A program made the position numbers and the translations under genes. Under the pieces are notes generated by a model. The model made no database searches and was not told the origin of the DNA. It was given only the letters and a program-made list of their open reading frames with translations. A DNA stretch of 64,000 bases from assembly GCF_001679645.1 (NCBI RefSeq), contig NZ_LRUN01000029.1, forward strand, positions 1 to 64,000, read 5' to 3'. Origin of the DNA: Pseudomonas bananamidigenes (GTDB taxonomy: Bacteria > Pseudomonadota > Gammaproteobacteria > Pseudomonadales > Pseudomonadaceae). This document shows positions 1 through 8,862 of this stretch, piece by piece (within the stretch, counting starts at the first letter, position 1; every line of letters starts with the position of its first letter).

Positions 1-82
1 GGGCTTGCCCGCGATGACGTCAGCACAAACAACACCGGCCCCACTGCCGGCATTGGTAGGCAAACCCGCGAAATCTGGGACC
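1..82. other. Intergenic edge with REP-like sequence
   Basis: No coding frame is supported here. The first bases (GGGCTTGCCCGCGATGACG) resemble the degenerate REP family scattered through P. fluorescens-group intergenic DNA. The rest is unremarkable. Confidence 0.4.
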
Positions 83-979
83 TTAATCAACCTGCGCAAA
101 TCGCTCCACCAGCCAATCGATAAACACCCGCACCCGATTGCTCAAATGCCGGTTCGGCGGGTACAGCAGGTGGAACGGGTAGGCCGGCGGGCGCCAGTCG
201 GTGAGGATCGGCACCAGTTCGCCACGCTCGACGGCCGCCCTGACGGTGTAGCTGAAGGTGTGGATGATCCCCAGCCCGGCGAGCCCGGCCGCCAGATGCG
301 CGTTGCTTTCGTTGACGCTGACCAGGCCTTTGCCTTCGATCTGATGGCGTTCGCCGTTGCGCTGGAAGTTCGACGGCAGAATGCGCCCGGTGGAGGCCGA
401 GCGATAGGCGATCATTTGATGCCGGGCAAGCTCCAGCGGGTGCATCGGCGTGCCGTGGCGCTGCAAATAGTCGGGCGTGGCGCAGGTGGTCCAGGACACT
501 TCGCCGAGGCGGCGTACGGCGAGTGCCTGTTCGGTCAGCGGGCCACCGCGAATCACGCAGTCGACGCGCTCGCTGATCAAGTCCACCGGGCGGTCGCTGA
601 CGCCCAGATCGACCTGAATGTCCGGATAACGCTCGAAGAACTTCGGCAGTTCGGGAATCACCAGCATGGTCGCGGTGGAGCCGCCGATGTCCACGCGAAT
701 CCGACCCCGAGGCAGGCCTTGGGCCTGGCTGAAACCCTGATCGATGTCGTCCAGTTGATGCAGCAGTTGTTGGGTCAGCTGGTAATAGGAGGCGCCGTCG
801 GCGGTGACGGTCAGGCGCCGGGTGGTGCGTTGCAGCAGACGCACGCCGAGGTGGCTTTCCAGTTGCCCGATCAGTTTGCTGACCGTGGTTTTGGGCTGGT
901 TCAACGAGTCGGCGGCTTTGGTGAACGAGCCGCTTTCCACCACGCGGGCAAACACACGGATCGCCAGTAACTGATTCAT
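83..979 (-). CDS. LysR-family transcriptional regulator
   Basis: This 298-aa protein has the LysR plan: an N-terminal winged helix-turn-helix (residues 1-60, with SGSFTKAADSLNQPKTTVSKLI) and a substrate-binding effector domain (about 90-290). I take the start at MNQLLAIRVF because the homologous reading begins there; an upstream in-frame ATG at 1039 would add 20 unlikely residues. It is divergent from the SDR gene at 1145, and the 165-bp gap probably carries both promoters and its binding site, so it likely controls that dehydrogenase. The effector is unknown. Confidence 0.9.
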   Translation of the reverse strand: MNQLLAIRVFARVVESGSFTKAADSLNQPKTTVSKLIGQLESHLGVRLLQRTTRRLTVTADGASYYQLTQQLLHQLDDIDQGFSQAQGLPRGRIRVDIGGSTATMLVIPELPKFFERYPDIQVDLGVSDRPVDLISERVDCVIRGGPLTEQALAVRRLGEVSWTTCATPDYLQRHGTPMHPLELARHQMIAYRSASTGRILPSNFQRNGERHQIEGKGLVSVNESNAHLAAGLAGLGIIHTFSYTVRAAVERGELVPILTDWRPPAYPFHLLYPPNRHLSNRVRVFIDWLVERFAQVD

Positions 980-1144
980 CGGGCTGCACTCAAGGATTGA
1001 AGTCGGTGCTGAGTATTGTGCATGTCTGTGTACAAACAAAACCGATTTTGCGGATTTTTCAAATCAATCCATCGGCCTAAAGTCGCTTTCAACGGCTCAC
1101 CTACGACCCGTCACCTTCCTCAACACGGTTACTGGAGATTCATC

Positions 1145-1894
1145 ATGAGCAACAGACTTGAAGGCAAAATCGCATTGATCACCGGCGGTACCACCGGTAT
1201 CGGCCTGGCCTCGGCGCAGGAATTCGTCGCCCAGGGCGCCACCGTCTTCATCACTGGCCGTCGTCAGGCCGAACTGGACAAAGCGGTCGCCGCCATCGGC
1301 CCGCGCGCCATCGGCATTCAGGGCGACGTGGCGAAGCTGGAAGACCTGGATCGCGTCTACCGCGAAATCGCCGAGAAGGCCGGGCACCTCGACATTCTGT
1401 TCGCCAACGCCGGGGGCGGTGACATGCTGCCGCTGGGAGCTATCACCGAAGAGCATTTCGACCGGATTTTCGACGCCAACGTGAAGGGCACGCTGTTCAC
1501 CGTGCAGAAAGCGCTGCCGCTGCTGCGCGATGGCGCCTCGATCCTGCTGACGTCGTCGACCACCTCGGTGCAGGGCACGGAAAACTTCAGCGTCTACAGC
1601 GCAAGCAAAGCCGCCGTGCGCAACTTCGCCCGCTCCTGGTTGCTGGATTTGAAACCTCGGCGCATCCGCGTCAACGCCATCAGTCCCGGCCCGGTTCGCA
1701 CCCCGGGGCTGGCAGGTCTGGTGCCGGCAGAACACACTCAAGGGCTGTTCGATCAACTGGCGTCGGTGGTGCCGATCGGGCGTCTGGGTGAACCGAGCGA
1801 GATTGCCAAGGCTGCGTTGTTCCTGGCCTCGGATGACAGCAGCTTCGTCAACGGCATCGAACTGTTCGTCGACGGCGGCACCGCGCAGATCTGA
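1145..1894 (+). CDS. SDR-family NAD(P)-dependent oxidoreductase
   Basis: A 249-aa classical short-chain dehydrogenase/reductase. The cofactor motif TGGTTGIG is at residues 13-20, NAG at about 88-90, and the catalytic Y151-x-x-x-K155 lies in YSASK. The C-terminal FVDGG is typical of the family. The start follows a GGAG ribosome site; the longer frame from 1016 has no family similarity. The substrate cannot be read from the sequence. It is divergent from a LysR gene, the usual arrangement for a regulator and its target. Confidence 0.93.
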   Translation: MSNRLEGKIALITGGTTGIGLASAQEFVAQGATVFITGRRQAELDKAVAAIGPRAIGIQGDVAKLEDLDRVYREIAEKAGHLDILFANAGGGDMLPLGAITEEHFDRIFDANVKGTLFTVQKALPLLRDGASILLTSSTTSVQGTENFSVYSASKAAVRNFARSWLLDLKPRRIRVNAISPGPVRTPGLAGLVPAEHTQGLFDQLASVVPIGRLGEPSEIAKAALFLASDDSSFVNGIELFVDGGTAQI

Positions 1895-1904
1895 TTGGCG
1901 GCAA

Positions 1905-2567
1905 TCAATGCCCCGGCACTTGTTCGTTCGAGTGTCGGGGCACGTCTGTTTCTTCGGCGGGCGCCTTGTCCCAGATCAGTCTTGGGTCGAAGCTCATGGC
2001 CGAGAGCATGGTGAACACCACCACCAGGCCGAAAAACAGAATCCCCGGTCGCGGCTCGATATCCCCCAGCGCCTGGAATTTCACCAGCGCCGCCACCAGC
2101 GCGACCACCAGCACATCGAGCATCGACCAATAGCCGATCAGCTCGACGAACCGGTACAGCTTCGAACGTTCCCGGCGCGCCCAGTGGCTGTCCCGTTGCA
2201 CGGTAATCAGCAGCAGCGTCAGGGCGATGAACTTGATCCCCGGCACCGCGATGCTGGCGATGAAGATGATCAGCGCGATGTCCCACGCGCCGTGGGCCCA
2301 GAATTCCAGCACGCCGCTCATGATGGTGCTGTCGGCACCGTTGCCGAGCATGACGGTGTTCATCACCGGCAGCAGATTCGCCGGCACGTAGAACGCCAGG
2401 GCGGCGAACATGTAGGCCCAGGTGCGGGCGAGAGAATTGATCTTGCGCCGGTGCAGCGGCGCGTCGCAGCGCGGGCAGTGGTGCGGCTCGTCGGTCATGT
2501 CGCAGGCCAGGCCGCAGCTGTGACACAGGCAGAGGTTGAGTTCGCTGGCGGTCGGCGGCCGCTTCAT
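1905..2567 (-). CDS. pqiA: PqiA-type membrane protein, second half
   Basis: A 220-aa integral membrane protein of the paraquat-inducible protein A family. Two CxxC pairs (CHSC and CPRC, residues about 15-35) form the N-terminal zinc ribbon, followed by about four membrane segments. E. coli PqiA holds two such units in one polypeptide; here each unit is its own gene. The start ATG overlaps the stop of the preceding pqiA-like gene (ATGA), so the two are translationally coupled. PqiA works with MCE-family PqiB in envelope lipid transport, but no pqiB follows; the next gene is the convergent SDR. Confidence 0.85.
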   Translation of the reverse strand: MKRPPTASELNLCLCHSCGLACDMTDEPHHCPRCDAPLHRRKINSLARTWAYMFAALAFYVPANLLPVMNTVMLGNGADSTIMSGVLEFWAHGAWDIALIIFIASIAVPGIKFIALTLLLITVQRDSHWARRERSKLYRFVELIGYWSMLDVLVVALVAALVKFQALGDIEPRPGILFFGLVVVFTMLSAMSFDPRLIWDKAPAEETDVPRHSNEQVPGH

Positions 2568-3160
2568 AGAATGTCCCACAAATCGCGTATGTCGCGTCCG
2601 GCGATGCGGATCAGCAACAGGCTGAGCACGGCCAGCGCAAACAGGCCGATGCCGGGGATCACATCGAGCATGCCCGCCAGTTTGAACACCGCCACCATCG
2701 CCCCGAGCAGACACACTTCCAGCATGCTCCAGGGGCGCAGGGTTTCCAGCCAGCGCATGCACAGTTTGAAGGCCGGCGAACGGCGCGAGGCGAGGGCGAA
2801 GCTCAGTACCCAGATCAATAACGCCAATTGAAAGGCCGGGGCGATGATGATCGAGATCGCCGCCACCATCGCCATGAAGGTGATCGGCCCCTGACTCAGG
2901 GCCAGCACCGAATCCCACAGGGTCGCGCTGTTTTTCAGGCCTTGCATGCTGATGCTCATCACCGGGTAAAAATTGGCGAACAGCCACAGCATGGCCGCGG
3001 TGAAACTCAGGGCCAGGCGTTGCTCCACGCTCAGATTGTTATGGCGCTGAAGCACGCCGCCGCAGCGAGCGCAGAGGGTTTTCTGATGAGCGGCGAGCGT
3101 GGACTTTTCATACACGCAGTCGCAATGCTCGCAGATGATCAGGTGCTCGGTCGTGGCCAT
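2564..3160 (-). CDS. pqiA: PqiA-type membrane protein, first half
   Basis: A 198-aa protein with an N-terminal zinc ribbon (CEHC, CARC; residues 10-38) and four hydrophobic segments, matching one half of E. coli PqiA. The start MATTEHLII is chosen because the zinc ribbon begins there; the longer frame to 3415 runs into the neighbouring promoter. It is first in a two-gene unit and overlaps the next gene by 4 bases. Probably an inner-membrane component of a lipid-transport or envelope-stress system. The partner pqiB must lie elsewhere, or be absent. Confidence 0.85.
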   Translation of the reverse strand: MATTEHLIICEHCDCVYEKSTLAAHQKTLCARCGGVLQRHNNLSVEQRLALSFTAAMLWLFANFYPVMSISMQGLKNSATLWDSVLALSQGPITFMAMVAAISIIIAPAFQLALLIWVLSFALASRRSPAFKLCMRWLETLRPWSMLEVCLLGAMVAVFKLAGMLDVIPGIGLFALAVLSLLLIRIAGRDIRDLWDIL

Positions 3161-3326
3161 TGGGGCACTCGGTGGGGGACGGCTGGAACCTTCTTCAATA
3201 TAGGCGCGTTGGGGCATCCGACAACTGTCACATCCCGAAAGGCACCTTTGGTCTGCCGGCCCGCCGGGTTTGTGCAAGCGTTCCATACTCTTTGGCGCCG
3301 AATTCATCACGAGCAGGAGCAGGGCC

Positions 3327-4013
3327 ATGAGTGAAAAACCGACGATTGTGCTGGTACACGGGTTCTGGGGCGGTGCCGCGCATTGGGGCAAGGTGATTGT
3401 CGAACTGACGCGCAAGGGCTACAGCAAAATCCAGGCGGTGGAAATGCCGCTGACGTCGCTGGCCGACGATGCCGAGCGCACCCGCAAAATGGTCGCTCAA
3501 GTCAGCGGGCCGGTGCTGCTGGTCGGGCATTCCTACGGCGGGGCGGTGATCACACAGGCCGGCAATCAACCGAATGTGACCGGGCTGGTGTACATCGCCG
3601 CCTTCGCCCCGGATCAGGGCGAAAGCCCGGGCGGCATCACTCAGGAACATCTGCCCGCCGCCGCACCGAATCTCGCCCCGGACAGCGACGGTTTCCTCTG
3701 GCTCAAGGCAGACAAGTTCCATGAAAGCTTCTGCCAGGACCTGTCGGCAGACGAGGCACTGGTGATGGCCGTCACCCAGAAAGCGCCGCTGGCCAGCACT
3801 TTCGGCGATGTCATCAGTGATCCGGCGTGGAAGCACAAACCGTCGTGGTATCAGATTTCCAGCCAGGATCACATGATTCACCCGGACAACCAGAAACGCA
3901 TGTCCGCCCGGCTCAATGCGAAGAAAGTCATCACCCTCGACGCCAGCCACGCTTCGCTGGCCTCCCGTGCTGCGCAAGTGGCAGCGCTGATCGACGAAGC
4001 CGCCAAGACCTGA
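3327..4013 (+). CDS. Alpha/beta hydrolase
   Basis: A 228-aa alpha/beta-hydrolase-fold protein. The oxyanion motif is VLVHGFWGG (residues 8-16), the nucleophile elbow is GHSYGG (G-x-S-x-G), and a late histidine in DASHASL fits the triad. No signal peptide, so cytoplasmic. It starts at an ATG after a GAGCAGGAGC ribosome site. The family includes esterases and other hydrolases; the substrate is unknown. It appears to be a single-gene unit. Confidence 0.88.
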   Translation: MSEKPTIVLVHGFWGGAAHWGKVIVELTRKGYSKIQAVEMPLTSLADDAERTRKMVAQVSGPVLLVGHSYGGAVITQAGNQPNVTGLVYIAAFAPDQGESPGGITQEHLPAAAPNLAPDSDGFLWLKADKFHESFCQDLSADEALVMAVTQKAPLASTFGDVISDPAWKHKPSWYQISSQDHMIHPDNQKRMSARLNAKKVITLDASHASLASRAAQVAALIDEAAKT

Positions 4014-4239
4014 CAGCGACCACGCAACCGGGCGATTCACACCGGTTGCGTGGCTTCCTCCTCGAAAAAGATCATCGCCTTCAGGCAATGGCTGTCGCAG
4101 GTGTGCGAGTTGTATGAGCATGTATCAATCCCGCCCTCGTACACAGTGAGTTAACAAGCGGCGGTATCCGGACACACTTGCGCTACATGCCCTCTTCAAA
4201 GTAGGACCGTCACTTCACGACTTCCAAGAGGGCAACACC

Positions 4240-4665
4240 ATGCACCGCACACTCCTGATGACCGCAGCCGCCGTACTGGTTTCAATGACCGGCCTGGCAC
4301 ACGCCGCCGAGGCTCAAACGGCGGCCCCCGCCAAGAGTTGGCAACAAGGCCTGAGCCGCACGGATCTGGTCCATCAGGACCTGGGCGCGTCGGATCGCGA
4401 AGTAATTCAGGCGCGGGTCGATTTCGAGCCGGGCATCACTTCGCCCCGGCATGCGCACCCGGGCGTTGAAGTCGCCTATGTGGTCAGCGGGACGTTCGAA
4501 TACCAGCTCGAAGGCCGTGCGCCGGTAACGCTGAAAGCGGGCGACTCGCTGTTCATCCCGGAAGGCGTGGCGCATATCGCGAAGAACGTCGGTAATGACA
4601 AGGGTTCGGAACTGGCGACTTACATCGTCAAGAAGGGCGAGCCGTTGTTGATCCTGAAGCAATAA
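4240..4665 (+). CDS. Secreted cupin-domain protein
   Basis: A 141-aa protein with a signal peptide (MHRTLLMTAAAVLVSMTG, then cleavage after AHA) and a single cupin barrel. The motif HAHPG...E...Y provides two metal-binding His and a Glu, and VAHIAKN the late His. It therefore acts in the periplasm, probably as a small metal-dependent enzyme or binding protein; the substrate is unknown. It is followed directly by a strong terminator at 4681. Confidence 0.88.
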   Translation: MHRTLLMTAAAVLVSMTGLAHAAEAQTAAPAKSWQQGLSRTDLVHQDLGASDREVIQARVDFEPGITSPRHAHPGVEVAYVVSGTFEYQLEGRAPVTLKAGDSLFIPEGVAHIAKNVGNDKGSELATYIVKKGEPLLILKQ

Positions 4666-4680
4666 CCACCGGGACACTGC

Positions 4681-4710
4681 AAAGGCCTGCCCATGTGGCA
4701 GGCCTTTTCT
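4681..4710 (+). terminator. Rho-independent terminator after the cupin gene
   Basis: Perfect 11-bp stem AAAGGCCTGCC / GGCAGGCCTTT with a 5-nt loop and a T-rich tail, 15 nt after the cupin stop codon. Confidence 0.85.
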
Positions 4711-4765
4711 TGTTGTCGGCGGACTCAACGCACGCTAATGCCGCCCGACCCGAACAGAAAGAACG

Positions 4766-4927
4766 TCAGCGCGCATCCATCTCTTTCACAACCCCGGCCG
4801 ATGTCTTTTGCTTGCGCCTTTTGAGCCAGCTGAAAAACGCATGCACCGGATGCAGAACGGCCGTCAGCACGCCAAGCAGCAGAACGAGAAAGAGGAAGAC
4901 CAGCGGGATGCCTTCGTGCGAGAACAT
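4766..4927 (-). CDS. Small membrane protein, 53 aa
   Basis: A short frame of 53 residues beginning MFSHEGIPLVFLFLVLLLGV, with one strong hydrophobic segment (about residues 6-25), a basic stretch (WLKRRKQK) and a charged tail. A clear GGAG ribosome site lies 9 nt before the ATG. The topology suggests a single-pass inner-membrane protein with the basic side in the cytoplasm. I do not recognise the family. Support comes from the ribosome site, codon usage and hydrophobic pattern. Confidence 0.6.
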   Translation of the reverse strand: MFSHEGIPLVFLFLVLLLGVLTAVLHPVHAFFSWLKRRKQKTSAGVVKEMDAR

Positions 4928-5200
4928 GGTGGGTAACTCCTGTAGTCACTATGTTGGAACCCGCAGACTAGACGCATCCGACGAGGTTTTTGGTGAAGGT
5001 ATGTTCATCTTCGAAAGCGTGGATTGTGCTACGGAAGATTCGGGATCGGCTCCGCTTTCATGAGTCGTTCGAAGGCTCGTCTTTCTCACTGACGGTCACC
5101 CGTGCATGTCGAAATCAGGCATCGACATGCCGCACACGGGCTATTTGCGTTCAACACCGGCCACGTAAGGTGAGGCGTCCATCAGAGAACAACAAAAACA

Positions 5201-6637
5201 ATGAACAGCCTGAATTCGAAGGAATCGAGCGGTCAGCTGGCGCAGGGCTTCAAGCCGCGCCATGTGACCATGTTGTCAATCGCAGGAATCATCGGCGCGG
5301 GGTTGTTCGTCGGTTCCGGGCACGCCATCGCTGCGGCGGGGCCGGCGGTGTTGCTGGCGTATCTGTTTTCCGGCCTGCTGGTGGTGCTGGTCATGCGCAT
5401 GCTGGGGGAGATGGCGGTGGCCCGACCGGACACCGGATCGTTTTCCACTTACGCCGATCAAGCCATCGGTCGCTGGGCCGGCTTCACCATCGGCTGGCTC
5501 TACTGGTGGTTCTGGGTGCTGGTCATTCCCATCGAGGCATTGGCCGCCGGGCATGTTCTGAATCAATGGTTTCCTCAGGTCGACGCATGGCTGTTTGCGC
5601 TGGTGTCTATCATCCTGCTGGTCATCACCAACCTGTTCAGTGTCTCCAAGTACGGCGAGTTCGAATTCTGGTTCGCCATGGCCAAGGTCGTGGCGATCAT
5701 CGGTTTCATCGGCGTGGGTTTTGCCGTGTTGATGGGCTGGATTCCCGAGCGTGAAGCCAGCGGCCTGAGCCGCTTGATGGAGGAGCACGGCGGGTTCGCG
5801 CCCAATGGCCTGTCGGCGGTGGTCGGCGCCTTCATCACCATCATGTTCAGTTTCATCGGCACCGAGGCCGTGACCATCGCTGCCGCCGAATCGGACCATC
5901 CGGCGCAGAACATCGCCAAGGCCACGCGCTCGGTGATCTGGCGCATCGGTGTGTTTTACCTGTTGTCGATTTTCGTGGTGATTTCCGTGGTGCCCTGGAA
6001 CGACCCGCTGCTGGCGTCCGTCGGTTCCTATCAGCGGGCACTGGAGTTGATGAACATTCCCCACGCCAAATTCATGGTCGATGTGGTGGTGTTGATCGCC
6101 GTGGCCAGTTGCATGAACTCGTCGATCTATATCGCTTCGCGCATGCTGTTTTCACTGGGACTTCGCGGCGATGCACCGCACGCCTTGAAAGTGACTTCCG
6201 CTGCGGGCGTGCCGAGGGCGGCGGTGATTGCCAGCAGCGTCATCGGCGCCGGGGTGACACTGCTCAGCTACTTCATGCCCGCCGGCCTGTTTCAGTTCCT
6301 GCTCGCCAGTTCCGGTGCCATCGCGCTGCTGGTGTATCTGGTGATCGCGGTGTCTCAACTGCGCATGCGCCGGATGCTGTTGCGGCAGAATGTCGAGCTG
6401 ACTTTCCGCATGTGGCTGTTTCCGTGGCTGACGTATCTGGTGATGGCCTTTATCTGCGCCGCGCTCGCGGTGATGATGGTGACGCCGGAGCATCGTCTGG
6501 AAGTGACTTCGACCATTGGCCTGGCGCTGGCCATTTCCTTTATCGGGCTGGTGACCACACGTCAGCATGGACAGGCGAACGCGTCTGTTGCGGCAAAACA
6601 AAACGCCCGAAGCGGTGCTTCGGGCGTTCGAGGTTGA
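5201..6637 (+). CDS. APC-family amino-acid permease (GABA permease-like)
   Basis: A 478-aa transporter of the amino acid/polyamine/organocation superfamily with about 12 membrane segments. The first helix has the substrate and Na/H-binding signature GIIGAGLFVGSG (residues 29-40). The mid-protein segment FSFIGTEAVTIAAAE is typical of the GabP/AnsP/ProY branch. It should import an amino acid or GABA by proton symport; the exact substrate is not decided by the sequence. Its last codons overlap a hairpin that terminates the convergent ohr gene. Confidence 0.9.
   Translation: MNSLNSKESSGQLAQGFKPRHVTMLSIAGIIGAGLFVGSGHAIAAAGPAVLLAYLFSGLLVVLVMRMLGEMAVARPDTGSFSTYADQAIGRWAGFTIGWLYWWFWVLVIPIEALAAGHVLNQWFPQVDAWLFALVSIILLVITNLFSVSKYGEFEFWFAMAKVVAIIGFIGVGFAVLMGWIPEREASGLSRLMEEHGGFAPNGLSAVVGAFITIMFSFIGTEAVTIAAAESDHPAQNIAKATRSVIWRIGVFYLLSIFVVISVVPWNDPLLASVGSYQRALELMNIPHAKFMVDVVVLIAVASCMNSSIYIASRMLFSLGLRGDAPHALKVTSAAGVPRAAVIASSVIGAGVTLLSYFMPAGLFQFLLASSGAIALLVYLVIAVSQLRMRRMLLRQNVELTFRMWLFPWLTYLVMAFICAALAVMMVTPEHRLEVTSTIGLALAISFIGLVTTRQHGQANASVAAKQNARSGASGVRG
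6593..6628 (-). terminator. ohr terminator nested in the permease 3' end
   Basis: A perfect 12-bp stem AACGCCCGAAGC / GCTTCGGGCGTT with a 3-nt loop (6602-6628). Read on the minus strand it is followed by TTTGTTTTG, so it terminates ohr. On the plus strand it lies within the last codons of the permease gene. Confidence 0.75.
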
Positions 6638-6655
6638 AGCCGGTGCGAGCCGGTT

Positions 6656-7075
6656 TCAAATCAGGCGCAGGGTTACGTCGATATTGCCGCGTGTGGCCTT
6701 GGAGTAAGGGCAGGTCTGGTGCGCGGCTTCCATCAGCGACTGGGCGACCGAAGGCTCCAGTCCCGGCAGGCTGACGTTCAGGCGGGCCTGCAGGAAAAAC
6801 GCATCGCCGGTCTTGCCCAGATCGATTTCGGTTTCCACCGCCACATCCGCCGGCAGCCTGATTTTCAGTGCTGCCGCCGCTTTGCCCATGGCACCGATGA
6901 AACAGGCCGACCAGCCGGCCGCCAGCAGTTGTTCCGGGTTGGTGCCGCTGCCGTTGGAGCCGGGTGGCGACAGTTTGACGTCCAGATTGCCGTCGGAACT
7001 GCGCGAGGCGCCATCGCGTCCGCCGGTGGTGCGGGTCTTGCCGGTGTACAGCACGGTGTCGATTTGATTGATCAT
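6656..7075 (-). CDS. ohr: Organic hydroperoxide resistance protein Ohr
   Basis: A 139-aa OsmC/Ohr-fold peroxidase that reduces organic and lipid hydroperoxides. The two redox cysteines are present: C58 in GWSACFIGAM and C122 in HQTCPYSKATRGN. The DGNLDVKLSPPG and GTNPEQLLAAGWSACF motifs are diagnostic. Start MINQIDTVLYTG matches the family N terminus; an upstream ATG at 7168 is rejected. No ohrR regulator is adjacent, so regulation is from elsewhere or by other means. Confidence 0.95.
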   Translation of the reverse strand: MINQIDTVLYTGKTRTTGGRDGASRSSDGNLDVKLSPPGSNGSGTNPEQLLAAGWSACFIGAMGKAAAALKIRLPADVAVETEIDLGKTGDAFFLQARLNVSLPGLEPSVAQSLMEAAHQTCPYSKATRGNIDVTLRLI

Positions 7076-7203
7076 GAGAGTACCTGCCTGTGTGGGTTGT
7101 GGGGTCGGAGCCAAGGTTCCGATGGCCCACACTTTTGCATCGGCATGTACCCGGGATGTGTCGTGCAACGGGGGTTTATGTATCGCTGTGTAGCGACGCC
7201 GGA

Positions 7204-7821
7204 TCAGGATGATCGCTGAGAGAGCGTCAGCATCAGCCCGAATCCCACCAGCAGACCACCGAACGCCCGGTCAATCCACTGCCGTGCCGCCAGCAGTTTC
7301 TCGCGCACCCGTCCGGCGGAAAAGCACAGCGCCACCAGGCCGAACCACTCCACGTGCGCTCCGGCAATGAACAGTCCATAGGCGATTTGCAACGGCAGTC
7401 CGCTGTCCGGTCGGACGACGCCCATGAACAGGCTGACGATGAAAATCGAGGTTTTCGGGTTCAGTGCGTTGGTGAGAAAACCTGTGCGCAGTGCAGCCAG
7501 ATCGGACAGGGCAGGTGACGCAGCATCCGGCTGCCGAACGTCAGGTCTGGAGCGAAGCATTTTTATGCCCAGATAGACGAGGTATCCAGCCCCCGCCAGC
7601 TTCAACGCATTGAACAGCCACGGTGTTTGCTGAAGCACCCAGCCCAGTCCCAGCAGGGTGTAGCCGACATGCACCAGCACCCCCAGACCAATGCCCGCTG
7701 CCGTGAGTACGCCGGCGCGTCGAGAAAGCAGCAAGCCATTGCGCGAGACCATCGCGAAATCCGGCCCGGGACTGATGCATGCAAGCAGCGTGATGGTGAT
7801 TACGACTATCCATTCGTTCAT
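7204..7821 (-). CDS. LysE/RhtB-family exporter
   Basis: A 205-aa inner-membrane exporter with about six hydrophobic segments. It carries the family signature SPGPDFAMV near the N terminus (residues 17-25) and LNPKTSIFIVSLF in the middle. Members export amino acids or related metabolites. It is divergent from a LysR-type gene at 7939, an arrangement shared with lysE/lysG-type pairs, so that regulator probably senses the exported substrate. Confidence 0.9.
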   Translation of the reverse strand: MNEWIVVITITLLACISPGPDFAMVSRNGLLLSRRAGVLTAAGIGLGVLVHVGYTLLGLGWVLQQTPWLFNALKLAGAGYLVYLGIKMLRSRPDVRQPDAASPALSDLAALRTGFLTNALNPKTSIFIVSLFMGVVRPDSGLPLQIAYGLFIAGAHVEWFGLVALCFSAGRVREKLLAARQWIDRAFGGLLVGFGLMLTLSQRSS

Positions 7822-7938
7822 GGTGGAACCTTGAGTAGGTTGGTGATAGAAAGCCATGTTTGCAAAGACCACGCGCCGGGACTAACGATGATTTCTGAAC
7901 AGAAAGGTGAATCTGAATCACCATTTTCAGGAGGGCGA

Positions 7939-8805
7939 ATGCCGTCTCTGCTGGCGCTGCGCTGCTTTGAATCCGCTGGCCGGTTCGAGAACTTCGCCCG
8001 TGCGGCGAACGAGCTGCATCTCACGCCGGGCGCCATCAGTCGGGCGGTGCGTCTGCTGGAAGAGGATCTGGGTGTCGAGCTGTTCGAGCGGCGCCAGCGC
8101 AGGGTGTTCCTGACGGACCCGGGAAGGCGATTGCTCAAAGCGGTGAGTGAAGGGCTGGGGTTGATGACCCATGCCGTTCGCGAAATTCGCAGCGAGGCGC
8201 GCCGTACGCGACGGCTGGTCCTGTCCTGCGAGCCGACGCTGTTGATGCGCTGGCTGATCCCGCGCTGGAGCGATTTCCAGTCGCGCCATGGTGGTCCGGA
8301 CATTCACTTGGTGGCCGGCGGCGGTCTGTTTTCATTTGAACAGGGAATCGACCTGGCCATTCGGCGCGACGATTTCCCCCGACCTGCGGGTTATCACGCC
8401 GAGCGGTTGTTTGCCGAAAAGGTCGGGCCTGTGTGTCGGCCGGACAAAGCCGGCCAATGGTTCGATGAGCGCGGCCAATGCTTGCGCGCCACGGCTTCTC
8501 TGTTGCAGACCACCAGCCGTCCCACGGCTTGGCAAGAGTGGGCCAGCGCATCGGGCCATGCCGTTCCCGCCGCGCAGGTGCAGTCTTTCGAACACTTCTA
8601 TTTCAGCATTCAGGCCGCTGTCGCCGGGCTCGGGGTGGCCATGGGGCCGTGGCATCTGGTTCGCGACGATATCCAGAGCGGGGTGCTGGTTGCGCCTTCG
8701 GGGTTCGTTGAAGACGGCTCGCATTACTGCTTGCTGTCTCCAACGCCGCCCAGACCGGGCAGTCTGGAAATGGAATTGCTGGAATGGTTGCGGGCGGTGG
8801 GTTGA
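7939..8805 (+). CDS. LysR-family regulator (GcvA-like)
   Basis: A 288-aa LysR protein of the GcvA/AmpR branch: N-terminal helix-turn-helix SLLALRCFESAGRFENFARAANELHLTPGAISRAV and an effector domain with the motif DLAIRRDD. I choose the ATG at 7939, which has CAGGAGGGCGA immediately upstream; an earlier in-frame ATG at 7888 lacks a comparable site. It faces away from the LysE exporter, its probable target. Confidence 0.88.
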   Translation: MPSLLALRCFESAGRFENFARAANELHLTPGAISRAVRLLEEDLGVELFERRQRRVFLTDPGRRLLKAVSEGLGLMTHAVREIRSEARRTRRLVLSCEPTLLMRWLIPRWSDFQSRHGGPDIHLVAGGGLFSFEQGIDLAIRRDDFPRPAGYHAERLFAEKVGPVCRPDKAGQWFDERGQCLRATASLLQTTSRPTAWQEWASASGHAVPAAQVQSFEHFYFSIQAAVAGLGVAMGPWHLVRDDIQSGVLVAPSGFVEDGSHYCLLSPTPPRPGSLEMELLEWLRAVG

Positions 8806-8862
8806 GGATCGTCGAGCTTCAGTGGGCGTGTTCCCGCACGGGCCGTATACCTCGCGCACCAT

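Noticed and set aside
5..970. Long plus-strand frame of 321 aa at the left edge
   Set aside because: It is the antisense shadow of the LysR gene at 83-979, has no ribosome site and no recognisable domain.
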